A stretch of 64,000 nt of DNA from Cacajao melanocephalus (taxonomy: Eukaryota > Chordata > Mammalia > Primates > Pitheciidae): NCBI GenBank assembly GCA_963573385.1, contig CAUYLG010051905.1, forward strand, positions 1 through 64,000, written 5' to 3'. Made by a program: the position numbers and the translations under genes. Of the stretch, positions 51,389 through 64,000 are shown piece by piece. Positions within the stretch are counted from its first letter, which is position 1. The number at the start of each line of letters is the position of its first letter. The notes beneath the pieces were generated by a model. That model saw nothing but the letters and a program-made list of their open reading frames with translations, was not told where the DNA came from and did not search any database.

Positions 51389-51431
51389 CGTCCTTCCTTC
51401 CTTCCTTCCTTCCTTCCTTCCTTCCTTCTTG
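51389..51431. repeat. (TTCC)n microsatellite
   Basis: About ten uninterrupted CTTC units. It differs from the other polypyrimidine tracts in having no adjacent Alu. Confidence 0.95.
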
Positions 51432-52139
51432 TCTGCTTTTATAATAATTATTGCATAGGTCACAACTTTTTTCTCTTTTTAACCCAGGAATGTTTTATAT
51501 TCTGGCCTGTGATCTGCCCCTAAATTTCCTGGGTAGATTCTTTTCATTTTCCTTATTTCCTCGGGCTTTGTTAGGTTTTTTTCTTGTGAAATTAACTTGG
51601 GGATTGGGATGTACGTACTTAAATGCTTTTTGTTCCTTCTTTCCCAACTAGCTCTAGGGAGTGATGAAAAGGGACAGGACCTGAATAGCTGAAGTGGGAA
51701 AACCTTCTTCTCTCTCACCCTCTCTTATACACATATACTCCGAGGATTTTTGTTGACAATCTGGTATTACAGGTCAAGGCCTTTTTGCCACATTGGGGCA
51801 ATGTCCATTTCTGCTTTTAATCTGCACTTGGACTTTGCTTACCACTCCAGGGTGAACCAGGCCATCATTTTTGAATGAAGGCCTTGTCTTTGGCATTTCT
51901 TTCCATTGATTGAAGCCAGATCTATCTTTTGTCCTTCTTTCTTCCTTCCTTCCTTCTTCCCTCCGTCCCTTCCTTTGGGTTTTCTTGCCACATATATAAT
52001 TGACATTATCCTTCAGATCTTTGTTACCTCCACTCTCACTCTCTCCGCACCTGCTGGCTCCCACAGAGGCCCCCACTGAGTCATCAAGGCCAAGCAGTTT
52101 CATCCCTCGAAGGGAAGATGTTCCTTTTCTCCTTGTTTC
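51432..52139. other. Unassigned with a short C/T-rich tract near 51930-51976
   Basis: No gene. The 109-codon minus frame over this area runs through the simple repeat and is not credible. Confidence 0.45.
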
Positions 52140-52500
52140 CTACTGTAGACTCAATGTTTGTGTCCTTCCCAAATTCATATGTTGAAACCTGATCTCCAGG
52201 GTGATGGCATCTGGAGATGGGGCCTTAGGGAGGTGATTAGGTCATGAGGGGGAGCACTCATGAATGGGATTAGTGCCCTTATAAAAGAGACACAGAGAGC
52301 TCCCTTGTGCCTTCGTCCATGTAGGGACACAGCAAAAAGACAGCCGTCTATCAACCAAACAGCAGACCCTCATCAGACATCAAATCAGCAGGTGCCTGGA
52401 TCTTGGACTTCCCACCTCCAAAACTGTGAGGCATACATTTCTGTTGTTTATGAGCAACCCAGTTTCTGGTATTTTCTTACAGCAGCATGAAAGGACTGGA
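52140..52500 (+). mobile_element. Solo MLT1-type LTR
   Basis: Well-preserved order: caatgtttgtgtccttcccaaattcatatgttgaaa, ggggccttagggaggtgatt, gggattagtgcccttataaaagag, cttggacttcccacctcc, ctgttgtttatgagcaaccca. No internal MaLR sequence follows. Confidence 0.88.
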
Positions 52501-53494
52501 ACGTTACCCTCCATTAAGGCACCTTCTTATGTGCCAAATCACTGTTTAGCATGATGGTTGTTTTGCATTACAAGCATCGGGACTTTTTTTTTAACCATGT
52601 GCCTAGTGCTATGTTAGTGTGAGTTTCTAGCACCCCGTGCACACTGTGTGTGTAATCAGCTTGACTCAAGTCCTGGGGTTGAAAGCGGTCATCAGCCCCT
52701 GCTAACTCCTTTTGCGTGGTGAGTGTCCTCCTAGGTGCACCTCTGTTCTTGCAATGTGGCCTGTCATAGCCACTCGATTTATCAGATCTATCATACTACC
52801 TTTGAACCTCTGGTGAGGAAAAAAAGGTCAGTTCGAATCCTATTCTTTTTCTCCCATGGGCTACTCTAACTCCTCATGTATTCAGGCTGATCAGGTTTCT
52901 TTGGTAGCATCCAGGACCCACATGTTTACAAGAATATTGGAGGATCAATAATCTAACTCCACACACTGACTCTATGCTCAAGTTCCTTGCATGATTCCTA
53001 CTTATACCTGGTAGAGCCAAAGTTGTACATTCCAGTAATCCCATTCCAGAATGTAGGATTAAAATGACCTTTGCTTCTGTACCCTCCTAGCCCTGTGGGC
53101 TTGAGCAGCCAGTGACAGTGCCCACAAAATGTGACTGTTACTCAGCCACCCCAGTGGGTGATATAACCTCTGAGCACCTTCTCCAAATACGAGAGTATTG
53201 GACCTGCCACCGCCCGCATTTTAGCCCCTTCTCTCCCTCCAGGGGCTCATTCATGCAATAAAGCCAGACTCATTCATGTAATACAGAGAACATAAAATAA
53301 GTGTTGAGCTCTACTCTACTATGTTCCAGGCATTATTTGCAGTGATGGCCATAGAATTGTGAAAAAATTAACTCAACATCATAGGAAATGCATATCAACC
53401 CAACTAGGAGATTTTGGGTTATTAAAAGATGATTTCCATTATTGGGGAGTCTGAAGAAGGCAGGAGGGAGTCTAGCTCCAGAGTTTGAAGGCAC
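52501..53494. other. Unassigned 1 kb
   Basis: No gene. Higher GC than its surroundings near 52620-52760 and 53090-53240. Possibly old ERV-derived, but I cannot assign it. Confidence 0.35.
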
Positions 53495-53650
53495 TTTGTA
53501 CTCCAGTGATTCTCAACAGAGAGGCTAAGTTGGAGTTATTAATAGCTGCCTGTGCAGAAAAATAGGATCTGTAGATTTCAAGACCAGTCTCAGATATGAT
53601 TTGGGGGTGGGGCACATAAGCAAGAAGCTTAGATTTCTATATTTCAAGTA
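53495..53650 (+). mobile_element. MER5-like relic (tentative)
   Basis: ccagtgattctcaaca at the start and atttgggggtggggcacataagc in the middle suggest MER5A/B. Confidence 0.4.
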
Positions 53651-55087
53651 TTCCAAGCATACAACAATAGGGAGAAAAATATGTAGAAAAGAGATGGGCA
53701 GAATTTTTCTGAAGTTCATTCTGTCATTTATTACCTTTCCATCTAATGGAGAGCCTTACTGAGAATGAGGTTCATATCAAATTCCTATTTCTCTTGCCTG
53801 CCTTTGAATGTTCCCAGTTTAATTCAAGTGCATGCATTATCAAACATCTGTTTTAATTACAGCTATTGTTAAGGTAGTTAATCAGTTGTCGTCTCTCACC
53901 AACCCAAGTCCTGTATTGCTAAATTTTTGTACAATCAAAGATACAATAAATATAAAAGGAATTCTTGTATATCAGCGTGAAAAAAAATGCATACAACTTC
54001 TTTGCTCACTGATGCAACCAAAACACCCAGGAGTTATTATAATGTGCATTCCCTTGACACAGACTTTTATTTCATGCAAATGACTGTGATTAAGATTCAA
54101 ATACTTTTTTTTTTCATTTTCACACATTACTTAATCAATGTGAAGTACGGTGTAAAAATTGCATCTCTTCATAACAGTGATTTTGACCAAGTCAAGTGTT
54201 GCTCCTAGAATTATAATCCAGACTTGTGATTCAATTATCATTTAGAGACTTTCTAAATTCAAATTAAGTTCACTCTCCTCCTCCTCCCCACACTGTAAAC
54301 CTAATATCAGTATGGATCATTTGTAAGGTATGATCAAAGTAACTTTCCATTGCAAGGTAATATACAATGTGATGTCTGATTTTTCCTTTACTTGCAAAAA
54401 GAGGCACAGCAATCAATAGAAACTAGCCATTAAAATGTATGAAAATGCAGCCGGTACTGTCTATTTTTCCATTTACATTAACTTAGCTTTTACGCTGAAT
54501 AAAATTGACACTCCCCAGAATACTTATCGATTTAAACCTACTTGGAACAGTTACACAAACTGCATTTAAAGTTAAAAAGAACCCATGGAATACTTAAAGT
54601 TTGGCATCCCTGTTTGATAAATTAACTACAGGACATTCAAAAAACTACATTCTTATAGAATCAACAAGCAATGCATAAAATGAAGCAAGATTCCAGAGGC
54701 CAACTAGGCAACTCTCATACAACTATAAAACATTGATCTATTTACAGTTTACTGCACCCAAGCCAGAGACTGAATCTTGTTTTGTTATTGTCTGTGACTA
54801 CCTCTTCTTCGCTCATCTAGCATTTCATCTTTATTCAAGGATAAATTAGATTTTGCCAATGACTAGGAATTAGGCTTCAGAACTGGCAGGTTTTAGGTTC
54901 TCATAATATCAACCCCACCCACTTATTAAAAATATGTACCATAGCCTGAAGTTCTCTAGCCTCTGAGTTGAAAATAACATCTAATTTTAAATTGTTTTTC
55001 TTCTTTCAACATTCACCGAAAATTCCTCCTTTTGTGTCCAATTGCAATAAACAGAAAAAAACACTCATCTTTTATTCTCCATGGTTC
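53651..55087. other. Repeat-poor 1.4 kb
   Basis: No repeat recognised. Minus-strand AATAAA at 55071-55076 lies 12 nt beyond the stop of the next frame. Confidence 0.45.
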
Positions 55088-55537
55088 CTAGAACACAATG
55101 CTATCTCTATGCCAGAGCTGAATTTGTTGAATTTGAATTATCTTTTTTTGAGAGAAGTAAAATTTGCATTTGATGGAGTTTGATGAATTCAAACAGACAA
55201 TGTTTGAATCTGGATATTCCTTTTGAGAAGTTTCTTGAACATGTTCATGGGATGTCCTGACTCTTCTGCCATGGAAAGTTGAAGGGACATTGGCAATCAG
55301 TCTGTTTGAAGGGTCCCAATTAGTAGGTACCCCGGCCAGCTGGAACCAAGGGTCTGGTCCTGAATTTACTGGGAGACTAGGAAATATTTGTGAGATTGAA
55401 GTGGTTCTGCAGGAGGAAGAATTGTGAACTGCTATACATTCACCTGAGAAGCCAAGATAACTTTCCACAGGAGTAAGGGTAACCCACCATGCAGGGTCTT
55501 TTGAAGCTGGAACTGGGTTGTTTGAAGTCAGTCTAGG
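55088..55537 (-). CDS. 149-codon open minus-strand frame, unidentified
   Basis: The longest frame not explained by a repeat: stop-to-stop 450 nt. Internal peptide includes SNNPVPASKDPAWWVTL, FPSLPVNSGPDPWFQLAGVP and HGRRVRTSHEHVQETSQ; Ser, Asn, Pro and Thr are common, with no transmembrane or signal segment. AATAAA follows 12 nt after the TAG. The upstream stop overlaps ctgtaagtag; an AG after aaacaacccag could serve as acceptor. It could be a terminal exon, a retrocopy fragment or chance. Confidence 0.25.
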   Translation of the reverse strand, partial: PRLTSNNPVPASKDPAWWVTLTPVESYLGFSGECIAVHNSSSCRTTSISQIFPSLPVNSGPDPWFQLAGVPTNWDPSNRLIANVPSTFHGRRVRTSHEHVQETSQKEYPDSNIVCLNSSNSIKCKFYFSQKKIIQIQQIQLWHRDSIVF

Positions 55538-56026
55538 CTACTTACAGAGGACCAAATGGACAGTTCCTATTTATTCTGATTCCATCTTGGAGGTTCTGAG
55601 GATGTTTTAGGATAAAGCTCTGGAGAAAATGAGTGAAATTGTGTCAGAGACTACTGGCTGGGCCTCAATGTCTGATCTTTCCCATCCCATAATACTAGAC
55701 TTTTTGCTGTGCACTTGGCTGCTCAGAATAAAGGCCTAATTTCCCAGGTGCCCTGTAGCTAGCCGTGGACCCATGCATGTTTCTCTGTGGCTATTTTGAA
55801 AGTGGTATGATGTATATACTGTTTCTTTTGGAATGTAAGCAGAGTAGAGGTCCAGAATTTCATACCCCAAACCTTGAAGCCAAATATGGTTTGGAATTCA
55901 GATTTTTTTTTTGTATTTTGAAGGTGATATGATATATATACTGCTTCTTATGGGGGCAGCATCTCATAATTAACTGCAACAAATTATAACAGTATTTACC
56001 CTAAATGGGATAAATGAAGACCATAA
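55538..56026. other. Unassigned, probably old repeat from about 55640
   Basis: ctgctcagaataaaggcctaatttcccaggtgccctg and gtggaccc-like text, with gaatgtaagcagag, look like an old interspersed element that I cannot name. An imperfect direct repeat tattttgaa(a/g)gtg-atatactg occurs at 55790-55820 and 55915-55945. Confidence 0.35.
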
Positions 56027-56327
56027 GGCCAGGTGTGGTGGCTCACACCTGTAATCCCAGTGCTTTGGAAGTCTGACGCTGGAGAATCATTTGAGGCCGG
56101 GCAACAAGACCAGCCTGGGCAACATAGTGAGATCCCATCTCTACAAAAAGTTTTTATAATTAATCAGGTAAGTTGTATGTGTCCGTAGTCCTAGCTACTC
56201 AGGAGGCTGAAGAAGGAGGATCATTTGAGCCCAGAAATTCAAAGTTACAGTGAGCTATGATTGCACCACTCCACTCCAGCCTAGGAGACAGAGCAAGATC
56301 CTATCTCTCTCTAAAAAAAAAAAAAAA
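56027..56327 (+). mobile_element. Full-length Alu (J-like)
   Basis: Sense Alu with A-tail; candidate short duplication gaagac(c)ata. Confidence 0.92.
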
Positions 56328-56639
56328 TAGAAGACATACATAGTCTCATATGAATTCAGATTAGGTTTTGCCTTCAAATAAATTTTTGTTGAAAACTTGT
56401 GAATATTTTTGTTTTCAGAGTTTTTTTAGATTTCAGAATTATCCATCATTTGGCTGCTTCTAGAAAACTATAGAGACCTTCCATGTTGCTTCCTATATCC
56501 AGCCTCCTGGAATGTGATTTTCCTCAGATCATAAGGACTGTGCTTGTAAAGACAATATAAAACCATTCCTATTTGGTTATTTTCCTCCAAGAGCTATTAT
56601 TCTATTTAAAAATGTAAATACTATTATGTTTTGCTGCAT

Positions 56640-56850
56640 AATTTATTACTGAACACACATTACATGCAACATACCTTGCTAAGTATCTCATTTAATGTGA
56701 TTATTAATTCCATTTTAGAGATGAGAAAACTGAGTTATAAAAAGTTTAAGTATCTTGGCTAAGGCCCACAATCAGTGAATGGAAATGCCAGGATCTGAAA
56801 CTAAGAAGTGTCTTGCCAGGGCCCTGTGTTTGTCCACGGTACTGTTTCTA
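56640..56850 (+). mobile_element. MIR SINE
   Basis: ccattttagagatgagaaaactgagtta, tatcttggctaaggcccaca, atgccaggatctgaa: MIR core and 3' half. Confidence 0.75.
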
Positions 56851-57790
56851 CTTTCCTTCCATGAGACCATACTAACCATATAAAAATATGGAGACTCATT
56901 ATAGAAATCTGGGTCAAGTTGCATGTTTCTCTGTGGTTCTGGAATTGCATTTTTTAGATGCTTTGTTGGGACATGGTGCTTTTTTTCCTGCACCATTTTA
57001 GTTGCACAAGTTTGACTCACAATTAACCAGCTTTCTGACCTTGCGAATGGACAGCCCCAAAGGAAAAGAGTGACCGCTAGAATTCAGCTGCTCTCCAGTA
57101 ACGCTTAGAACCAGAACTGCATCATGATATTAAAGCATCTTGCCACAGTGTCTTACAGCTATCATTATTTTATCTCCATACCTCCAGGCCAAATTAAATG
57201 TGAATATAAATTTTAAAGAACCAATTAATCTGGCATCTGGACTGTACTTGCTGAGTCACACCTGTGTGTCAATTAGGTGTCACACACTCAGTGACTGGTG
57301 CCTTTTTACTGTTAGCACCCACCCACCCAAAGAAGTCACAATCTAATAGCAAAACAATCCCAGCTCAAATCTGAAATGAATTTAGAAGTTATAAATGTGT
57401 TCACAAATAACTGATTATATTATTAGCATTTCTGGCACTATTACCTAGAAAATGTGAAAATGAAAATGTAACTAGTTAACAATAGGGAAGGGCAGTGACA
57501 GTGGAATTGGTTTTGAGTCCAGAGATGGATGTCAGACTAAGCCCTTTTCAGTTCCAGAGCTTTGGCCTCAACTAATTAGAGTAGTTGGACCTCAAGAATT
57601 ACTACGGCAAATATAACAAAATATTAACAATTGCTAAATCTAGATGATGAGCAAGTGGATATTCATTATACTATTCTCCCTACTTTTATGTAAGATTGAC
57701 AATTTCATAACAAAAAGTCAGAAAACAAAAAGCAAGGGAAAATCTATTCAAATGATAACTTTTAAAATTAGCATGCTACAATGCATTATT
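56851..57790. other. Unassigned 0.9 kb
   Basis: No gene or confident repeat. An imperfect dyad (gagtcacacctgtgtgtc / aggtgtcacacactcag) lies at 57250-57291. Confidence 0.45.
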
Positions 57791-57955
57791 TAAATGAAAT
57801 TCTTCAGGCATTTAGCCCTATACTATTCAACACAGTAGCTGCTAGGCACGTGTGGTTATTTAGATTGAAATAAAAATTAATCAAAATTGAATAACATTAA
57901 AAAGTCCCTCCGTTGCACTAGCCACATTTCGATTACTCAGTAGTTACTGGCTATA
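57791..57955. mobile_element. Ancient MER-type (DNA-transposon-like) repeat, family uncertain
   Basis: Same layout as 13655-13850: gtagctgctaggcacgtgtggttattta then cactagccacatttcgattactcagtag. Confidence 0.5.
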
Positions 57956-57994
57956 TATTTTTTTAATCATTAAAAGAATTGTGGTGAACTATGA

Positions 57995-58110
57995 GTAACA
58001 TAAAATCCATCATTTTAACAATTTTAAAATGTACAGTTTAGTGGCATTAAATATATTCACATTATTGTGCAACTAACACCACCATCCATCTCCAGAACTA
58101 GAAATATATA
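57995..58110 (-). mobile_element. L1M 3' end fragment
   Basis: taaaatccatcattttaac, gtacagtttagtggcattaa, ccaccatccatctccagaac. Confidence 0.75.
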
Positions 58111-58439
58111 TATATTTCATAAACTATTTTAAATATATATATAAACTTTTAATCTAGTTCTAATTTTAACTATTTTTAAATTGTAGAACCTGTTAAATTT
58201 AGTGCAGCTGCCTGTTTCCAAATTTCCTGACAATATCAGGTGGCTACTTGCTTGTCGATATGTTAATTGCAAACTGATTAGGAAGTCGCAAAAAACTAAG
58301 GCATGGGAAATTTAAAGGAGAAAAATTATAAATTGTGAAATTTTATACATTAACTGTTTTCTTTTCCTGGCAATGGGGAAGTGGGAGGAACTCCATTCTT
58401 GAACTGTAGCAATGAAATAAACCTCACTCCAAGTGTGGA

Positions 58440-58640
58440 CCCCCAGGCTGATTCAGTCAGCAAACATCTGCGGAGTGCCCACAGGTGCTGTGTCCGTGGT
58501 GGGACCATAATGGTGAGCAAGACATGCAAGGCTCCTCTTTTTCATGGAGCTTTCTTTCTAGTATGGGGAGACAGACAATAAACCAACCTGCCCACAGGTA
58601 AACTAAAGGGTTTATGGAGGATGGCGATAAACGCTGCAAA
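58440..58640 (+). mobile_element. Old mammalian repeat (same family as 45250-46060, partial)
   Basis: gtcagcaaacatctgcggagtgccc, ggtgagcaagacatgc and ggggagacagacaataaacc. Confidence 0.5.
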
Positions 58641-58678
58641 GAATGTAAGAAAAGGTGATATAATAGAGATCACCATGA

Positions 58679-60180
<1,502 letters not shown>

Positions 60181-60484
60181 AGCTGGGTGCAGTGGCTTAC
60201 ACCTGTAATCCAGGCACTTTGGGAGGCTGAAGCCTTGGAAGGAGTGCCTAAGCCCAGTAGTTTGAGACCAGCTTGAGTAACATGACAAAACCCCCATCTC
60301 CGCAAAAATCAAAATATGAAAATTAGCCAGGCATGGTAGTGTACACCGTAGTCCCAGCTTCTTTGGAGGCTGAGATGGGAGGATTGCTTGAACCTGGGAA
60401 GTTGAGCCTGCAGTGATCTGTGATGGTGTCACTGCACTCCAGCCCTGGTGACAAAGACAGATCCTTTTTCCAAAACAGAAAAAA
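60181..60484 (+). mobile_element. Full-length Alu (J-like, diverged)
   Basis: Sense Alu AGCTGGGTGCAGTGG to caaagacagatcctttttcc with a weak A-tail. Confidence 0.9.
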
Positions 60485-60554
60485 ATAAGCATAATACAAG
60501 CATCCGTCACTGAAATCCATAGGGATTGTTTTCAGCATGAATAACAGTAACATT

Positions 60555-60760
60555 AATAACACAAGCTAATATTGATTATGTACTTACTATGTGCCAAGTG
60601 CTGTGCTGTGTGCCTATGTGCCTAGTGCTGTGCTAAGATCTTAGCATATATTATCTTGCATAATTCTCACAACAACCTCCATGTAGTAATGAGGAAATTA
60701 AGGGTTAGAGAAGTACAGCAGTCAGCAAAAGCATGAGCCAGCAATTCCTTGTCATCTGTC
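60555..60760 (+). mobile_element. MIR SINE with an internal 27-bp duplication
   Basis: MIR text with tatgtgccaagtgctgtgctg (60588 on) repeated at 60615 (tatgtgcctagtgctgtgct), period 27. Directly after lies a 16-bp palindrome TGCTAAGATCTTAGCA (60631-60646). Confidence 0.8.
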
Positions 60761-61379
60761 CAATGGTGGCAATGAGGTGGGGGGCTTGGAAGACTCGAAT
60801 TTAGCATGATCTCTATCAGAACTGTCTCCTCCAAGACACCCAAACAGACATTTTATCCAAGTGAGGGCAGTTGCTAAGTAAATGCAGATGGCAATCCAGA
60901 AGACCATCCCAGGTAGAAATTACAGAGCTGTCACTCTATCTACACATGACCGTCACTGCCAAATTCCTGTTTACAGAATGCTCATGATGTCTGGAACACT
61001 AGATTAGACAGTGTATGGGATAAAAGGGAAGCAGAAAACCTGGAAGGAGCCCAAGCCAATATGGCTGCATGGAACTGCGGAACAAGACCAGCCTGCGTGC
61101 CCGGCAGGACTGCCTTCTACTTTTGAGTCTTACAAATTACTTCCTTGGCCTTAGACGAGTTTCCTAGTTTCCCCGGGCCTGTGTATATTCAATGTAAAAT
61201 AAGAGGTTCAACTTAACAACATTTTAAGTCCCTTGTGGCTATAAAATGTGCTGATTCCAGAGGTCCCGTTTTCCAAAATGTACAATCCAGTGGGGTGATG
61301 AGACAAGTTCAATATTTAAGTATTTAGAAGTGTTTCTAAACTTTATAATAGTTTTGGTGTTTCTTTTTTCTTAGGGCTG
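60761..61379. other. Unassigned 0.6 kb
   Basis: Nothing recognised. Confidence 0.45.
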
Positions 61380-61735
61380 TGGGCATCTTCTCTCTCTCTT
61401 CCAAGGCTCAATGTATGGTAGGCATGTCAGTGAGACAATCAAGCATAAAGGGGTCCCCATAGAACCTCTCATCAGCCTGCACACTGGGAGGAGTGGGCAA
61501 CGGGGTAGGACCTCCGGAAGTTGGCGCCTGGCCCCTCCTCTTCCGGCATGGTACTTGGGATTCAATTTGCAAGGCGGGAAGACCATAGTAACAGGAGTCT
61601 CTCTCTGCTGAGAGTCCCCGTTTCCCCCCTTTTTTTCTCTCTTTTTGCCCAGTAAATTTCATTTTTCTCACCCTTCAAAGTGCCTGCGAGCCTAATCTCT
61701 CATGGTCATGTGACAAGGACACTTTTTACCTGAAC
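61380..61735 (+). mobile_element. Solo LTR, ERV1-like (family not assigned)
   Basis: GC-rich LTR-like tract: gcctggcccctcctcttccgg, attcaatttgcaaggcgggaag, gtctctctctgctgagagtcccc, a cagtaaattt polyA-type site, then gtgcctgcgagcctaatctc and gtgacaaggac. The layout is of a gammaretrovirus-like LTR in sense orientation. No coding region is present. Confidence 0.55.
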
Positions 61736-62172
61736 CAAGGAAAAGTCCTACAACATTAGGGGCCTTATGCATGTTTGTTAAACAAATGAATAAGTAAGAT
61801 AATGAGTGAGAATATAAATAAAGACATATATTTAATTTCCCAAAGCAACAGTATATACAAAAGAACACCCACCTTCCTCTAATGCTAATGTTCAGGTCTC
61901 ATTTTCTATCATTTACTCCCAACAACCGATCCAGGTTTTTGTGCAGACTAAAGTCTATAGAATATAAGGGCCCTTCTTTAAGGAGAATTAAAGATTGCAA
62001 ATAGAAAATTCAGTACAGCTCCTTTTCAGGGGCCAGTGCGGGTGAGAGGCACTGAAGTCTACGCTTTGGCTTTACGGTCAGCTCTGCCAGCAGGGCCCTT
62101 CTACACTCTGCTCCAGGGACACGTGCCTTCCTGCTTCCTCAAAAGCTTGCTCCTACCTTAGGGTGTTAGCAA
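61736..62172. other. Unassigned 0.4 kb
   Basis: No confident repeat or gene. Confidence 0.4.
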
Positions 62173-62312
62173 GTGCTCTTCCCCCTCCCAGTCTTTTGCT
62201 ACCAAGATCCTTGACTTTTTTTTTAAATTGTGTTTAAAATATGCATAACTTAATATTGATCATTTTAACCATTCGTGAGTGTAGAATTTGGTGGCATTAA
62301 ATAATTCACAAT
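62173..62312 (-). repeat. Local duplication copy A (flank plus L1M 3' end)
   Basis: 140 nt aligned without a length difference to 63160-63299. About the first 60 nt is not L1, the rest is an L1M 3' end. See copy B. Confidence 0.85.
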
Positions 62313-62880
62313 ATCGTGCAACCATCACTGCTATTAATATCTATACCCCCCCACCCATTTAAAAAATCATTTCCAACATAAACTCTGTACCCATTAAACA
62401 AAAACTGCCCTTTTTCTTGTCTTCCTCACAAACCCTGGCAACCACGATTGTATTTTTGCTTCTATGAGTTTGACTATTACAGATACCTCATATATTGGAA
62501 GCAAACAATATTTGTCCTTCTGTGCCTTCACTAAACATAATGTTTTCAAGGCTCATGATGGTGCGGCAGGCCCTGAGAATTCCATTCTTCTTGATGGCTG
62601 AATGCTATTCCATTGTGTGTGTTTGCTACATTTTGTTTACCCATTTATCTGTTGATGGATACTTGGGCTGTTTCCACTTTTTGGATATTGTGAGTAAAGT
62701 CTGCTGTGAACATGGTTATATGAGTATCTCTTCAAGTTTCTATTTTCCATTCTTTTGGGTTCTAATTTTCCCCATATCATTACCAACACTTGTTGTTTTC
62801 CTGTTTTAAAAAATTGTAGCCATCTCAGTAGACTGGAAGCAGTATCTCATTGTGGTTTTACCTATTTTTTCATAGTCTTT
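62235..62880 (-). mobile_element. L1M 3' region with internal deletion
   Basis: Antisense L1M from cattttaaccattcg through ctgttgatggatacttgggctg to ttccattcttttgggttct. It then jumps to accaacacttgttg, leaving out the usual intervening ORF2 part. Confidence 0.8.
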
Positions 62881-62924
62881 AACATTCTATGAAATGGTCT
62901 TATTATTTTTCTTTACTGGGTTTA

Positions 62925-63060
62925 CTAGTCTGGAAGTTCCTGAAGGCAGAACCACTTCTTTTATGTTCATTTCTATATTTCCAGCATCCAGAACTGTTCC
63001 TGTCACACCTAGGAATTCTGTTAAACAAATGAATGCATGGATGTTCTCCTTGCAGAACTA
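62925..63060 (+). mobile_element. L2 3' end
   Basis: ctggaagttcctgaaggcagaacc, tatatttccagcatccagaactgttcctg, gttaaacaaatgaatgc. Confidence 0.65.
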
Positions 63061-63159
63061 TATGACCATCATTGCTAATTTCTTTTCACAAAAACAGTGC
63101 TTAAACAACAGCACATGAATTAAGTAACAAGTCCACAGTTTGTATGAGGCATCAGAGCG

Positions 63160-63299
63160 GTGCTCCTCCCACTCCCAGTCATTCCCTACAAAGGTCTTTG
63201 AATTTTTTTTAAAAGTTGCAGTAAAATAGACATCACGTAATATTGATCATTTTAACCATTCATGAGGGTAGAATTCGGTGCCATTAAATAATTCACAAT
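63160..63299 (-). repeat. Local duplication copy B (flank plus L1M 3' end)
   Basis: Matches 62173-62312 at a constant offset of 987 nt, including gtgctc(t/c)tccc(c/a)ctcccagtc outside the L1 and the shared unusual L1 variant taatattgatcattttaacc, then aataattcacaat. Confidence 0.85.
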
Positions 63300-63532
63300 G
63301 TGCAATTGTGTGTAGCTTTGAACCAATAAACACCATTATCTTAGGACTTCTGAAAGTGAAGATCTAACAATTTAAATGAAATGATGTGTCATAAAAGATA
63401 TGCACAAACCTCAGATTAAACTTAGTTATTAGAATTGGAACTCAAAGTCAATTAGTAGTTTTCATAAAGCTTCATGGAGACTTTACACTTCTTTCCTTTC
63501 TAGATGCCCAATACTAAGATTGTATTGTACTA

Positions 63533-63866
<334 letters not shown>

Positions 63867-64000
63867 TTGCATTGGGGTATGGAAGGAGCTGTGTCACAGA
63901 AACCTAACTCCTAAATAAACTGAAGTCTGACAATTAGTGAGTCATTCACAGCAATATGTAATCTTAACGCATGGCTTCTGTGCACTTTACAAACAGAATT

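Noticed and set aside
51774..52103. 109-codon minus frame
   Set aside because: Its centre is the translated C/T simple repeat.
52800..52870. B-box-like GTTCGAATCC, possible tRNA gene
   Set aside because: No A box, acceptor stem or anticodon arm can be placed around it.
52140..53494. Possible full MaLR element starting with the LTR at 52140
   Set aside because: The DNA after the LTR lacks the MaLR internal start and no second LTR is found.

Overview
This is vertebrate, specifically primate, genomic DNA, almost certainly human or a close relative. It holds about 27 Alu or Alu-monomer copies, including one with AluY-type bases, primate L1 pieces, L1M, L2, MIR, MER5-type and MaLR (MLT1) relics, and AT-rich intergenic or intronic sequence. 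I find no bacterial, phage, CRISPR, rRNA or tRNA gene. I recognise no gene by name. What the window holds is a mosaic of transposable elements plus a repeat-poor core.

Layout. 1-540 is the 5' end of an antisense L1 (5'UTR and first ORF1 codons) running off the left edge. 1400-4131 is a complete MaLR element with both MLT1 LTRs, interrupted by an Alu with an odd composite tail. 4.6-26.1 kb is Alu-dense. It contains a nested pair of antisense primate L1s (16.8-19.3 kb), about 1.1 kb of L2, several microsatellites and two close opposite-strand Alu pairs. 26.1-44.3 kb is repeat-poor: one AluY in 18 kb. It carries homeodomain/POU-like AT-rich blocks, small palindromes, a perfect 57-bp tandem duplication and a few splice-site-bounded open frames. 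44.3-64 kb returns to dense Alu, L1M and MIR sequence, with a solo MLT1 LTR, an ERV1-like LTR and two pairs of local direct duplications.

Possible genes are weak. The best plus-strand model joins an exon at 26419-26531 to a terminal exon at 34140-34392, followed by AATAAA at 34463. Splice phases agree. Minus-strand open frames lie at 30046-30216 and 55088-55537, each followed by AATAAA. Frames of about 100 codons are expected by chance in 64 kb, so these are leads and not genes.

The strongest structural observations are mutational: a template-switch hairpin inside an Alu monomer, an Alu insertion whose tail carries a piece of the neighbouring MLT1 LTR, a perfect 57-bp tandem duplication, a 140-bp local duplication spanning an L1 fragment and its flank, and a second duplicated pair at 43.7/45.7 kb. 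Family names are given from recalled consensus features; exact subfamilies need RepeatMasker.
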